A stretch of DNA of 64,000 nucleotides from an uncultured Bradyrhizobium sp. (GTDB lineage: Bacteria > Pseudomonadota > Alphaproteobacteria > Rhizobiales > Xanthobacteraceae): the NCBI RefSeq assembly GCF_947648125.1, contig NZ_CANSMR010000003.1, forward strand, positions 248,001-312,000, in the 5' to 3' direction. Both the position numbers and the translations under genes were made by a program. The notes beneath the pieces are model-generated. The model did not search any database, had not been told where the DNA came from, and saw nothing but the letters and a program-made list of their open reading frames with translations. Position 1 is the stretch's first letter; each line of letters opens with the position of its first letter. Below, one piece after another: positions 28,280 through 35,473 of this stretch.

Positions 28280-28822
28280 ATGTGTCACATCCGCGCAGGC
28301 GGCATTTTTCTGGCAGTTCTGCTCTGCCTGCTCACCGTGCGCATGACGGAGGCGCTAGCACAATCCTCCGGAAGTATTGAACAAAACTTTGCGAACTCGC
28401 TGACCGCGGTGCCAACGGAAGGCCTCACCGCATCCGGTGCATTCTACGTGCCGGTGTATTCCAGCGTGTCGATGAGCCAGGGCAAGCTCAGGGCCGATTT
28501 CTCGGTGACGCTCAGCGTGCACAACGCCTCCGAGACAAGGCTCCTGGTGCTGAAGCGGATCGCCTATTTCGACACATCAGGCAAGATGGTGGAGAGCTAC
28601 CTCAAATCGCCGATCGCGCTAAAACCGTTTGCGACCGTCGAGGTCTCGGTCGCCACCACCGATACCCGCGGCGGCACCGGCGCGAATTTCGTGGTCGATT
28701 GGGCGGCCGCCGGCGAGATCGCGGAACCGGCGGTCGAGGCGTTGATGGTCGGCAGCGTCGGCGCCGGGCACTATGCCTTCATCAGCCAGGGCCGCCCGAT
28801 CCGGCTGACCGGCAAGAACTGA
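28280..28822 (+). CDS. Secreted DUF3124-like protein
   Basis: 180 residues from ATG 28280; an in-frame GTG at 28262 with GAGGG before it is an alternative. A signal peptide (RAGGIFLAVLLCLLTVRM..EALAQ) is followed by a beta-rich domain with DFSVTLSVHNASETR and KLVLKRIAYFDTSGK-like patterns found in DUF3124. The mature protein is probably periplasmic and has no cysteines. It lies 62 bases before the aminotransferase gene, on the same strand, and divergent from the antiporter. Function unknown. Confidence 0.75.
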   Translation: MCHIRAGGIFLAVLLCLLTVRMTEALAQSSGSIEQNFANSLTAVPTEGLTASGAFYVPVYSSVSMSQGKLRADFSVTLSVHNASETRLLVLKRIAYFDTSGKMVESYLKSPIALKPFATVEVSVATTDTRGGTGANFVVDWAAAGEIAEPAVEALMVGSVGAGHYAFISQGRPIRLTGKN

Positions 28823-28883
28823 CTTCATGGAAGGCCGCTTCCCGCGGGCCTTCTCAACGACAACAACACGGAGCGAAACGTCC

Positions 28884-30122
28884 ATGTCCACCTCAGCCCA
28901 GTTCGACTTTGCACCGCTGCTTCCGGCCGGCCTGCCTGCGCCGGCCGCACGATGGACCGGGCTCGCGAAGTACAGCTTCGTCGGCGGCAACAACGATCCC
29001 GATCAGGTTCCGGTCGACGGGCTGCTGGAGGCGGTCAGCGCCGTGCTGAAGCGCGAGGGCAGGAATCTCGCGACCTACAACCTCGCGCACGGGCCGCAGG
29101 GCTACCTGCCGCTCCGCCAGTTCCTGACCGAGAAGCTGAAGCGCGATGCCGGGATTGCCTGCACGCCGGACGAGATCATGATCGTTTCCGGCTCGCTGCA
29201 GGCGCTTGACCTCGTCAATCACACCTTGCTCGCCAAGGGCGACACCGTGCTGATCGAGCAGGAAACCTATCAAGGCTCGCTGAACCGGCTGACCCGGCTC
29301 GGCGTCAACGCGGTCGGTATTCCCCTCGATGGCGACGGCATCCGGATTGATGCGCTGGCCGCAGCGCTGGCCGATCACAAGCGGCGCGGCATCACGCCGA
29401 AATACATCTACACCATCCCGACGGTGCAGAACCCGACCGGATCGATCCTCCCCGAGAGCCGCCGCGCCGAGATGCTGAAGCTGTCGAAAGAATACGGCGT
29501 GCCGATCTTCGAGGACGATTGCTATGCCGATCTGATCTGGAACGGCGAACGGCCCCCCGCGATCTATGCGATGAGCACGCATGGCGGCGTGATCCATATC
29601 GGCTCGTTCTCGAAGTCGATCGCGCCGGCGCTGCGGGTCGGCTTCATCGTCGCGCTCTGGGAGATCATGTCGCGGATGCTGCCGCTGAAGACCGACGCCG
29701 GCTCCGGCGCGCTGGAGCAGATGGTGCTGTCGGAATATTGCGCGCCGCATTTTGCGACCCACGTGCCGCGGCTGACCAAGGGTTTGCGCGCCAAGCTCGA
29801 CACGCTGATGGAGGCGCTGAACGAGCAGTTCGGCACCTCGGCCGAGTTCGAGGCGCCGAAGGGCGGCATCTTCCTCTGGGTCAAGCTGCCCGACAATGTC
29901 GACACCATGAAACTCTATCAGGCGGCGCTTACCGCCGGCGTCTCGATCAATCCGGGACCGGAATGGTCGACCAGCAAGGCGCATTCCGGCAGCCGGCTCC
30001 GCCTCTGCTTCGCGAGCCCCTCGCACGAGCAGATCCGCGAAGGCGTCGCGGTGCTGGCTGAAGTGTGCCGCAAGGAGTTCGGCGTGCCGGCGCGCAGCAG
30101 CAATGTGGAGAACCGCGGCTAG
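28884..30122 (+). CDS. PLP-dependent aminotransferase, class I/II (2-aminoadipate/valine-pyruvate type)
   Basis: 412 residues from ATG 28884 (ACGGAGCG eight bases upstream). The Schiff-base lysine is Lys244 in GSFSKSIAPALR; the YNLAHGPQGYLPLRQFL segment, VSGSLQALDLVNHTLL, and EDDCYADLIW with the PLP-pyridine Asp are in the standard order of fold-type I. The closest described group is the MocR-like/2-aminoadipate aminotransferase group without a DNA-binding domain. Substrate is not determined. It follows the DUF3124 gene. Confidence 0.9.
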   Translation: MSTSAQFDFAPLLPAGLPAPAARWTGLAKYSFVGGNNDPDQVPVDGLLEAVSAVLKREGRNLATYNLAHGPQGYLPLRQFLTEKLKRDAGIACTPDEIMIVSGSLQALDLVNHTLLAKGDTVLIEQETYQGSLNRLTRLGVNAVGIPLDGDGIRIDALAAALADHKRRGITPKYIYTIPTVQNPTGSILPESRRAEMLKLSKEYGVPIFEDDCYADLIWNGERPPAIYAMSTHGGVIHIGSFSKSIAPALRVGFIVALWEIMSRMLPLKTDAGSGALEQMVLSEYCAPHFATHVPRLTKGLRAKLDTLMEALNEQFGTSAEFEAPKGGIFLWVKLPDNVDTMKLYQAALTAGVSINPGPEWSTSKAHSGSRLRLCFASPSHEQIREGVAVLAEVCRKEFGVPARSSNVENRG

Positions 30123-30140
30123 CTGCCTGCCGTACAGCAA

Positions 30141-30224
30141 GATGGATTGCTTCGCTTCGCTCGCAATGACGACTGACCGGTCTTTGCCGTCATTGCGAGG
30201 AGCGCAAGCGACGAGCAATCCATC
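30141..30224. repeat. Palindromic repeat, CGTCATTGCGAGGAGCG type, copy 1
   Basis: GATGGATTGCTTCGCTTCGC-TCGCAATGACG on the left is the inverse of CGTCATTGCGAGGAGCGCAAGCGACGAGCAATCCATC on the right. Copies of the same type are at 34799-34885 and 47378-47463. It lies between convergent aminotransferase and amidohydrolase genes. Confidence 0.85.
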
Positions 30225-30237
30225 TCTCCACTCGCTC

Positions 30238-31518
30238 TCACCTCACCGAAAACGGCGCCTGATAGGGCCGGCCGAACGGCACGCCGTTGACCACGGTCTG
30301 CACCGGCTTCAGCTGCAGATTGCCGTCGCGTTTGTTGTTGCGGGTGTCGACGAAGGAGACCGGGCCTTCGATGAGGTCCATGATAGCGACATCGCCGGGC
30401 GCGCCACGCTGCAACGTGCCGATCTTCGGGGTGCGGTTGATGATCCGCGCCGGCACCGAGGTCGCCATCGCCACCACCTGATCCAGCGAGGAGCCCATCG
30501 CCAGGAACTTGCTCATCACGTTGGGCAGGAACGGGATGCCGGGCGAATTGCCGGAGAAGACGTGGATGTCGGACGAGATCGTATCCGGCGTGCAGCCGGC
30601 GGGGATCGCGATCTCGGCCACCGTGAAATCGAAGCTGCCGCCGCCATGGCCGACATCGAACAGGACGCCGCGCTGCTTGGCCGCGAGCGCCGCCGGCAGC
30701 AGCTTGCCGTCCTGCACGATGTTGGTGAAGGCGCCGGACATGTTCGGCGCGCCGGAATAGGCATGGGTGAGGATATCGCCCGGCCGCAGCAGATCGAGGA
30801 TGTCGGACATCAACTCCCTGGTCTCGACGCCGCCGATATGCACCATCATCCGCGCCGGCCAGCCGCACATCTCGCAGGCCTGGATGCCGCGCTTCAGCGG
30901 CTCGATGCCATGCTTGAAGATGACGTTCTCCGACATCCGTACCTTGACCCCGATCAGGAAGTCAGGGTTCTCGGCGAGCGCCATGGCGCAGGCTTCGACC
31001 TGCGCATTGTCGATGTTGTAGAGCTCGGCTACCGGGAAGGCCGACAGGCCGTTGTTGGCGATATGGAGGAAGGCGTAGATCCGCGTCCGCGACTGCGCCA
31101 CGATGAAGCGGCGCAGCGCCGCGAGATTGTTGACGCCGGCATCGCCGGCCGAGACCACGGTCGTGGTGCCCTGGAATTGCACCAGCTCGTCGGCGGCAAT
31201 GCCGATCGCCGAGCCGTAAGGATAGACGTGGCAGTGCAGATCGACGAGGCCCGGCATCACGAGCTTGCCCGATGCGTCGATGGTCTTGACGGCGCGCGCA
31301 GCCGGGATCTCGTCCTCGATCGCCTCGATCAGGCCCCAGCGGATGCCGATGTCGCGCTTGCCGCGCAGCGATTGGCTGGGATCGATCACGTCGCCGCTCT
31401 TGATGACGAGGTCGAACTTGTCGTCTGGCCCCATCGCCGCAGCCGCCGGCCCTGCGACCACAGCAGCCGCGGCCGATCCCGTACCTTTCAAAAAATCCCG
31501 GCGTGAAAATTCGCTCAC
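30238..31518 (-). CDS. Tat-exported amidohydrolase/deacetylase family metallohydrolase
   Basis: 426 residues from GTG 31518 (GGGGGGAC upstream). The N-terminus has a twin-arginine signal (SRRDFLKG then a hydrophobic, Ala-rich stretch), so the protein is probably exported folded to the periplasm. Metal ligands of a dihydroorotase/imidazolonepropionase-like TIM barrel are visible: HCHVYPYG (residues near 90-96), the carboxylated-Lys region GVKVRMSE, MVHIGG, THAYSG and SSDIHVFSG. It resembles deacetylases such as EF_0837-type, whose physiological substrate is unclear. A dihydroorotase function is not supported by context. Confidence 0.85.
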   Translation of the reverse strand: MSEFSRRDFLKGTGSAAAAVVAGPAAAAMGPDDKFDLVIKSGDVIDPSQSLRGKRDIGIRWGLIEAIEDEIPAARAVKTIDASGKLVMPGLVDLHCHVYPYGSAIGIAADELVQFQGTTTVVSAGDAGVNNLAALRRFIVAQSRTRIYAFLHIANNGLSAFPVAELYNIDNAQVEACAMALAENPDFLIGVKVRMSENVIFKHGIEPLKRGIQACEMCGWPARMMVHIGGVETRELMSDILDLLRPGDILTHAYSGAPNMSGAFTNIVQDGKLLPAALAAKQRGVLFDVGHGGGSFDFTVAEIAIPAGCTPDTISSDIHVFSGNSPGIPFLPNVMSKFLAMGSSLDQVVAMATSVPARIINRTPKIGTLQRGAPGDVAIMDLIEGPVSFVDTRNNKRDGNLQLKPVQTVVNGVPFGRPYQAPFSVR

Positions 31519-31695
31519 GGCAACGTCCCCCCGAACATTGATTTTTATGGCGCGATGATGCGTCGGACGCCGGGGTTAGGCAAGACCACCGAAAGAGGCT
31601 TAGCGCTCACGCGTCGATTGTGCAGCGAACGCGCGGCGAGCGTTGCGGTGGCACAGTTGCTGAACAGGCGTTCAGAAAACTCCCCTGGTTCCTGA

Positions 31696-31720
31696 GGAAC
31701 GTTTCGATGCCCGCACGGTT
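31696..31720 (+). promoter_or_regulatory. Possible EcfG-type general stress promoter
   Basis: GGAAC (31696-31700), a 16-base spacer and GGTT (31717-31720) resemble the alphaproteobacterial general stress (EcfG) consensus GGAAC-N16/17-CGTT, with one mismatch in the -10. It is about 30 bases before the start of the His-rich secreted protein. Inference only. Confidence 0.35.
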
Positions 31721-31749
31721 GCCTCCTCGCATCATTTGAGGAGGATGAG

Positions 31750-31968
31750 ATGAAAAAGATTGGCTTTGTACTTGCGGCGATTGGTACGCTTGCAGTGGCC
31801 GTTCCGTCGATCGCGAGCGCCGAGACCGTCGTAATCAAGCGCGGTGGCCATCACCACTGGGATCGTGGCTGGGGCGCGCGCGCCGAGATGCGCCATGACC
31901 GTGGCTGGCATCGCGGCTGGCACCATGACCATGACCGCGCGATGGTCATCAGGCGGGACCGCTACTAA
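31750..31968 (+). CDS. Small His/Arg-rich secreted protein
   Basis: 72 residues. A clean signal peptide ends at IASAETV, giving a mature peptide of about 45 residues with HHHW and HHDHD-like clusters and many Arg and Trp. Repeated Asp/Arg-Gly-Trp (DRGWGARAE, DRGWHRGWHHD) makes it low complexity. A metal-binding or envelope-stress function is possible. A strong ribosome-binding site (GAGGAGG) is five bases before the ATG and an intrinsic-terminator-like hairpin follows, so it is a one-gene transcription unit. Confidence 0.85.
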   Translation: MKKIGFVLAAIGTLAVAVPSIASAETVVIKRGGHHHWDRGWGARAEMRHDRGWHRGWHHDHDRAMVIRRDRY

Positions 31969-32000
31969 GTACCGGCCCCTACGAAAGACCGACACAACGG

Positions 32001-32026
32001 AAAATGGCTCCTCGGGGAGCCATTTT
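32001..32026 (+). terminator. Terminator-like hairpin after the His-rich gene
   Basis: Arms AAATGGCTCC and GGAGCCATTT surround CTCGG, followed by TCTCGTTCTC. The perfect 10-base arms and the short T-containing tail suggest a terminator or a convergent bidirectional stop with the aldo/keto reductase gene. Confidence 0.6.
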
Positions 32027-32061
32027 CTCGTTCTCCGTCCTTATCCAGATGCGCGCAGATC

Positions 32062-32880
32062 TCAATCCCACGCCGGAGCAAAACCCGGATTGACGCAGCG
32101 CATGTCCTTGCGTAGCGCAGCGATCGCCTTGCGATCGTCGTCGTCGAGCTCAACCTTCAGCGCATCGAGATTGGCCTGTTGGCTTTCGGCACGTGAGGCT
32201 TTCGGGATCGCGGCAACGCCGTCCTGATCGAGCAGCCATTTCAGTGCCACCTGCGCTGCGGTCGCATCATGCTTGCTGCCGATTTGCGCGAGCGTCTCGT
32301 CGGTCGCGAAGCGACCCTGCGCCAGCGGACAATAGGCCACCAGCGGGATCGATTTCGCGGCGAGATATTTCCGCACCGGCGCCTGGTCCAGCATCGCGTG
32401 ATATTCGATCTGGTTGCAGGCGATCGGCGCCTTGATGTCCTCGACCACGGTCTTGAGCAGCGCGGTGGTGAAATTGGCGACACCGATCGCGCGGGTGCGG
32501 CCCTCCTCCTTCAGCTGCATCAGCGTCTCGAAGACAGCCGGCAGCTTCATGCTCCGCGAGGGCCAGTGCACCAGATAGAGGTCGACGTGATCGAGCCGCA
32601 GCTTCTTCAGGCTGGTGTCGAACGCCTTCCGGATCGCATCCGGCGCCAAATTCTCGTGCCAGACCTTGGTGGTCACATGCAGGTCCTTGCGCGCGACCTT
32701 CGCGTCCGCGATCGCCGCCCCGATCGCTTCCTCATTGCCGTACATCTCGGCGGTGTCGATATGCCTGTAGCCGAGCCCGAGCGCGCTCTCGACCGCCGCG
32801 CGGCAGGCATCGCCCTGCATGCGGAAGGTGCCGAGCCCGAGCTGCGGCAGGCTGATGCCCTGTGTCTGCAGATTGTCCAT
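32062..32880 (-). CDS. Aldo/keto reductase (DkgB-like)
   Basis: 272 residues. The AKR catalytic tetrad is Asp42 and Tyr47 (HIDTAEMYGNE), Lys72 (TTKVWHEN) and His105 (YLVHWP). The C-terminal KWLLDQDGVAAIPKASRAESQQ holds the NADPH-binding loop. The length and GLGTFRMQGD start resemble 2,5-diketo-D-gluconate reductases, which also reduce methylglyoxal and small aldehydes; substrate is not decided. Upstream GGAGCTATCC precedes the ATG. Confidence 0.92.
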   Translation of the reverse strand: MDNLQTQGISLPQLGLGTFRMQGDACRAAVESALGLGYRHIDTAEMYGNEEAIGAAIADAKVARKDLHVTTKVWHENLAPDAIRKAFDTSLKKLRLDHVDLYLVHWPSRSMKLPAVFETLMQLKEEGRTRAIGVANFTTALLKTVVEDIKAPIACNQIEYHAMLDQAPVRKYLAAKSIPLVAYCPLAQGRFATDETLAQIGSKHDATAAQVALKWLLDQDGVAAIPKASRAESQQANLDALKVELDDDDRKAIAALRKDMRCVNPGFAPAWD

Positions 32881-33044
32881 GGATAGCTCCTGACGCGTGG
32901 GACGCCGATGTCATCGACGACGTCACGCCAGCAAATCGTCTGTAAGGAATGAAATTGGCAGGACTGCCAATACGGCAGTCTGCCCGCAAACCGGCCCTTC
33001 GGGCAAGGCGCCCGCAATCAAGATGTCGCGACGAGTCCTGGTTT

Positions 33045-33093
33045 GACGCGTTTTCTTCACGCGAACCGGGACTCCACTTCGCCCGAAAACGCT
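33045..33093 (+). repeat. Dispersed palindromic element, copy 2
   Basis: Same element as at 2212-2262: GACGCGTTTTCTTCACGCGA ... GCCCGAAAACGCT. It ends six bases before the stop codon of the PhoD-like gene on the minus strand. Confidence 0.85.
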
Positions 33094-33098
33094 ATGGG

Positions 33099-34679
33099 TT
33101 AGATATGCTGCGCCATGATCTGGCCGGGCCGCGCATCCGGCCGCGGCTCGATGTCGACCGACCAGAGGTCGTGGTTGTCGACGTCCTTCAGCGTCACTTT
33201 CATCACGCCGGTCTTGCCGTCGATGTCGACGCGGCCGAAGAACTGCAGGCCGAAGCACGGCGCGAGATTGTCGCCCTGCTCGGCCGAGCAGCCCTTCTGG
33301 TACATCGCCTTCGGGCCAAAGGTGTTGTCAAGCTCGCCCGGCGACCAGGTGCCGGCATGCAACGGACCGGAGACGAATTCCCAGAACGGCTCGAACTCCT
33401 GGAACACCGCGCGGTTCGGATCATAGTGATGTGCGGCGGTGTAGTGCATGTCGGCGGTGAGCCACACCGTGTTGCGGACACCGGCGCGCTTCATGAAGGA
33501 CAGCAAATCGGCGATCTCGCGCTCGCGCCGCTCGGGCGGGCCGTCGCCGAGCGCGACCGCATCCAGGCTGACGAGCCCGATCGGCAAATCCGCGGCGATC
33601 ACCTTCCAGACGGCATCCGATGCCACCAGCTCCCGCTTCAGCCACGCGAGCTGATCCTGCCCGAGGATGAACGCCTGATCCGGATCGCCCTGCTTGTTCC
33701 AGCTGGAATCGCGGTAGGAGCGCATGTCGATGATGAAGACGTCGAGCAGCGGCCCGTAGGCGATCTTGCGATAGACCCGGCCGTCGCGCTCCGGCATCAG
33801 CCGCATCGGCATGAATTCATGGAAGGCCCGCCGCGCCCGCGCCACCAGGCGCGAGGTGCCGTCGGTATCGTAGCCGGTCGCATCAGTGGTGCCGATTGGC
33901 GACCAGTCGTCGGCCACCTCGTGATCGTCCCACTGCGCGAAGACAGGCACCTCGGCGTGGAAGGCGCGGAAATTCTCGTCGAGCCAGTTGTATTTGTAGT
34001 TGCCGCGAAACTCTTCGAGGCTGTGCGCGACGACGGATTTTTCCTCGGTGACGACGTTGCGCCAGACCTCGCCGTTCGGCAGGGTCTGCTCCGACGGCAC
34101 CGTGCAATCCGCGTAGATGTGATCACCGGAGTGGATGAAGAAATCCGGGCGCTCGTTCAGCATGGTGCGGTAGCTGCGCAGGCCACCGCGCGCGGGGTCG
34201 ATGCCCCAGCCCTGCCCCACCACGTCGCCGGACCAGACGAACGAGACCGAGCGGCGGTCGACCGGCGCGGTGCGGAAATGCCCAATGCGGCTTTCGCCGG
34301 CGATGCCGTCGCGATCCTCGAAACGGATCCGGTAGAACAGGTCCTGTCCCGACGGCAGGCCATCGAGCAACAGTTTTGCGGTGAAGTCGCGCTCGGGCAG
34401 TGCATCGGCGGTTGCCGCGCGCAGGATGGAGGCGAAGCTCTCGACCGCGGCGCATTCGATGTGCATGCGCGCGGCGCGATCGGCGCGGGCCCAGATCACA
34501 GCGGAATCGCTTGCGACGTCGCCGGACTGGATGCCCGCGATCGCGGGCCGATCCGCGGCGCGGCTCAGATATGGCTTTGCCAGCGCGCCCAATCCTGCCA
34601 GCGCGGCCGTCGACGCCGAGCGCACCAGAAGCTGACGCCTTGTGAGGCCTCGCCCCCTCGCGGAGATCGCTGTCGGCAT
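33099..34679 (-). CDS. phoD: PhoD-like alkaline phosphatase
   Basis: 526 residues from ATG 34679. The N-terminus has a Tat-type signal (LTRRQLLVRSAS). PhoD metal ligands appear in GDHIYADCTVP, WDDHEVADDW and TADMHYTAAHHYD; the extended N-terminal beta domain is present. The enzyme releases phosphate from phosphodi- and monoesters at the periplasmic or extracellular side. Inverted repeats placed directly before the ATG could hide the ribosome-binding site (see the separate entry). A TTG 24 bases farther upstream is a weaker alternative. No Pho box was found in the 60 bases upstream. Confidence 0.9.
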   Translation of the reverse strand: MPTAISARGRGLTRRQLLVRSASTAALAGLGALAKPYLSRAADRPAIAGIQSGDVASDSAVIWARADRAARMHIECAAVESFASILRAATADALPERDFTAKLLLDGLPSGQDLFYRIRFEDRDGIAGESRIGHFRTAPVDRRSVSFVWSGDVVGQGWGIDPARGGLRSYRTMLNERPDFFIHSGDHIYADCTVPSEQTLPNGEVWRNVVTEEKSVVAHSLEEFRGNYKYNWLDENFRAFHAEVPVFAQWDDHEVADDWSPIGTTDATGYDTDGTSRLVARARRAFHEFMPMRLMPERDGRVYRKIAYGPLLDVFIIDMRSYRDSSWNKQGDPDQAFILGQDQLAWLKRELVASDAVWKVIAADLPIGLVSLDAVALGDGPPERREREIADLLSFMKRAGVRNTVWLTADMHYTAAHHYDPNRAVFQEFEPFWEFVSGPLHAGTWSPGELDNTFGPKAMYQKGCSAEQGDNLAPCFGLQFFGRVDIDGKTGVMKVTLKDVDNHDLWSVDIEPRPDARPGQIMAQHI

Positions 34680-34684
34680 CGAAT

Positions 34685-34711
34685 AACCTTCGTCGAATCG
34701 CAACGAAGGTT
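34685..34711 (-). promoter_or_regulatory. 5'-UTR inverted repeat overlapping the phoD ribosome-binding site
   Basis: AACCTTCGT (34685-34693) and ACGAAGGTT (34703-34711) are perfect 9-base arms with a 9-base loop. On the minus-strand mRNA the arm closest to the gene contains GAAGG, which is the best Shine-Dalgarno candidate, seven bases before the ATG at 34679. Folding would mask it. Confidence 0.5.
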
Positions 34712-34798
34712 TTGCCTGCGCTGTTTGACTCCGCCCTTACGGTTTCTTGACTCTGCGCCGACGGTTTTGCGACGGCGGGATGACTCGGGGGGGATTTC

Positions 34799-34885
34799 CG
34801 TCATTGCGAGAAGCGTTAGCGACGAAGCAATCCATCGCTCCGTGCGTGCTGGAGCATGGATTGCTTCGCTTCGCTCGCAATGACG
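34799..34885. repeat. Palindromic repeat, CGTCATTGCGAGGAGCG type, copy 2
   Basis: Begins CGTCATTGCGAGAAGCGTTAG and ends with the complement ATTGCTTCGCTTCGCTCGCAATGACG. It lies between phoD and the small secreted-protein gene, both on the minus strand. Confidence 0.85.
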
Positions 34886-34911
34886 TGACTAGAGTGCCGC
34901 GCGAACGCCCC

Positions 34912-35343
34912 TCACCGCTGCCAGTTGCAGATGCCGCCGGTGCGGCACGGCCAGGTCTGGATCCTGACGTCGCGAGCTTCCGCATCGAGCGGGTTCGAAT
35001 GGCGCCGCGCGAGCTTGGCGCGGGCGGGAACGCGCGCCACTGCGCGCCTGCGTTCATGCGGCGCCGTCACCCTGGCTGTTCGCACCGCCTTCTGAGGCTC
35101 GACTTTCGGCTGCTCCACTTTCGGCTCGACATTGGCGTGCTGATCCGGGCTGCGATCGGTCTTCGCCTCGACCGGAACCGGCTGGAACTGCGCCGGCGGG
35201 CCAAGCCGCTTTGGCGACAAGACCGCTTGGGAGAGATCGAGACTGAAGAACTCGCTGGGGCGATACTCGTCCGCAAACGCCACGCCACCCAACGCCAGAC
35301 AGGCGGTGCAAACAGTTGCAACAAAAGCGCTTTTCAGGACCAT
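34912..35343 (-). CDS. Secreted basic, proline-rich hypothetical protein
   Basis: 143 residues from ATG 35343, which has AGGAGG nine bases upstream. Signal peptide residues 1-24 (VLKSAFVATVCTACLALGGVAFA). The mature part has a Pro/Glu/Lys-rich stretch (residues 60-85, KVEQPKVEPQKAV) and a very basic Arg-rich stretch, then CRTGGICNWQR with two cysteines that could form a disulfide. I do not recognise a family. A peptidoglycan or outer-membrane association is possible because of its charge. Confidence 0.7.
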   Translation of the reverse strand: MVLKSAFVATVCTACLALGGVAFADEYRPSEFFSLDLSQAVLSPKRLGPPAQFQPVPVEAKTDRSPDQHANVEPKVEQPKVEPQKAVRTARVTAPHERRRAVARVPARAKLARRHSNPLDAEARDVRIQTWPCRTGGICNWQR

Positions 35344-35473
35344 CAAAGGGCCTCCTGAAATCACTCGAACAGAACAGCCATCATGTAGGAGCCCGGCCGC
35401 GCGAATCCAGCCGCGGCCGCGGGCAAAGTTACCGGTCAACCAAGGCGGCCGTGGAAAGTTCCCGCCGCCTGCC

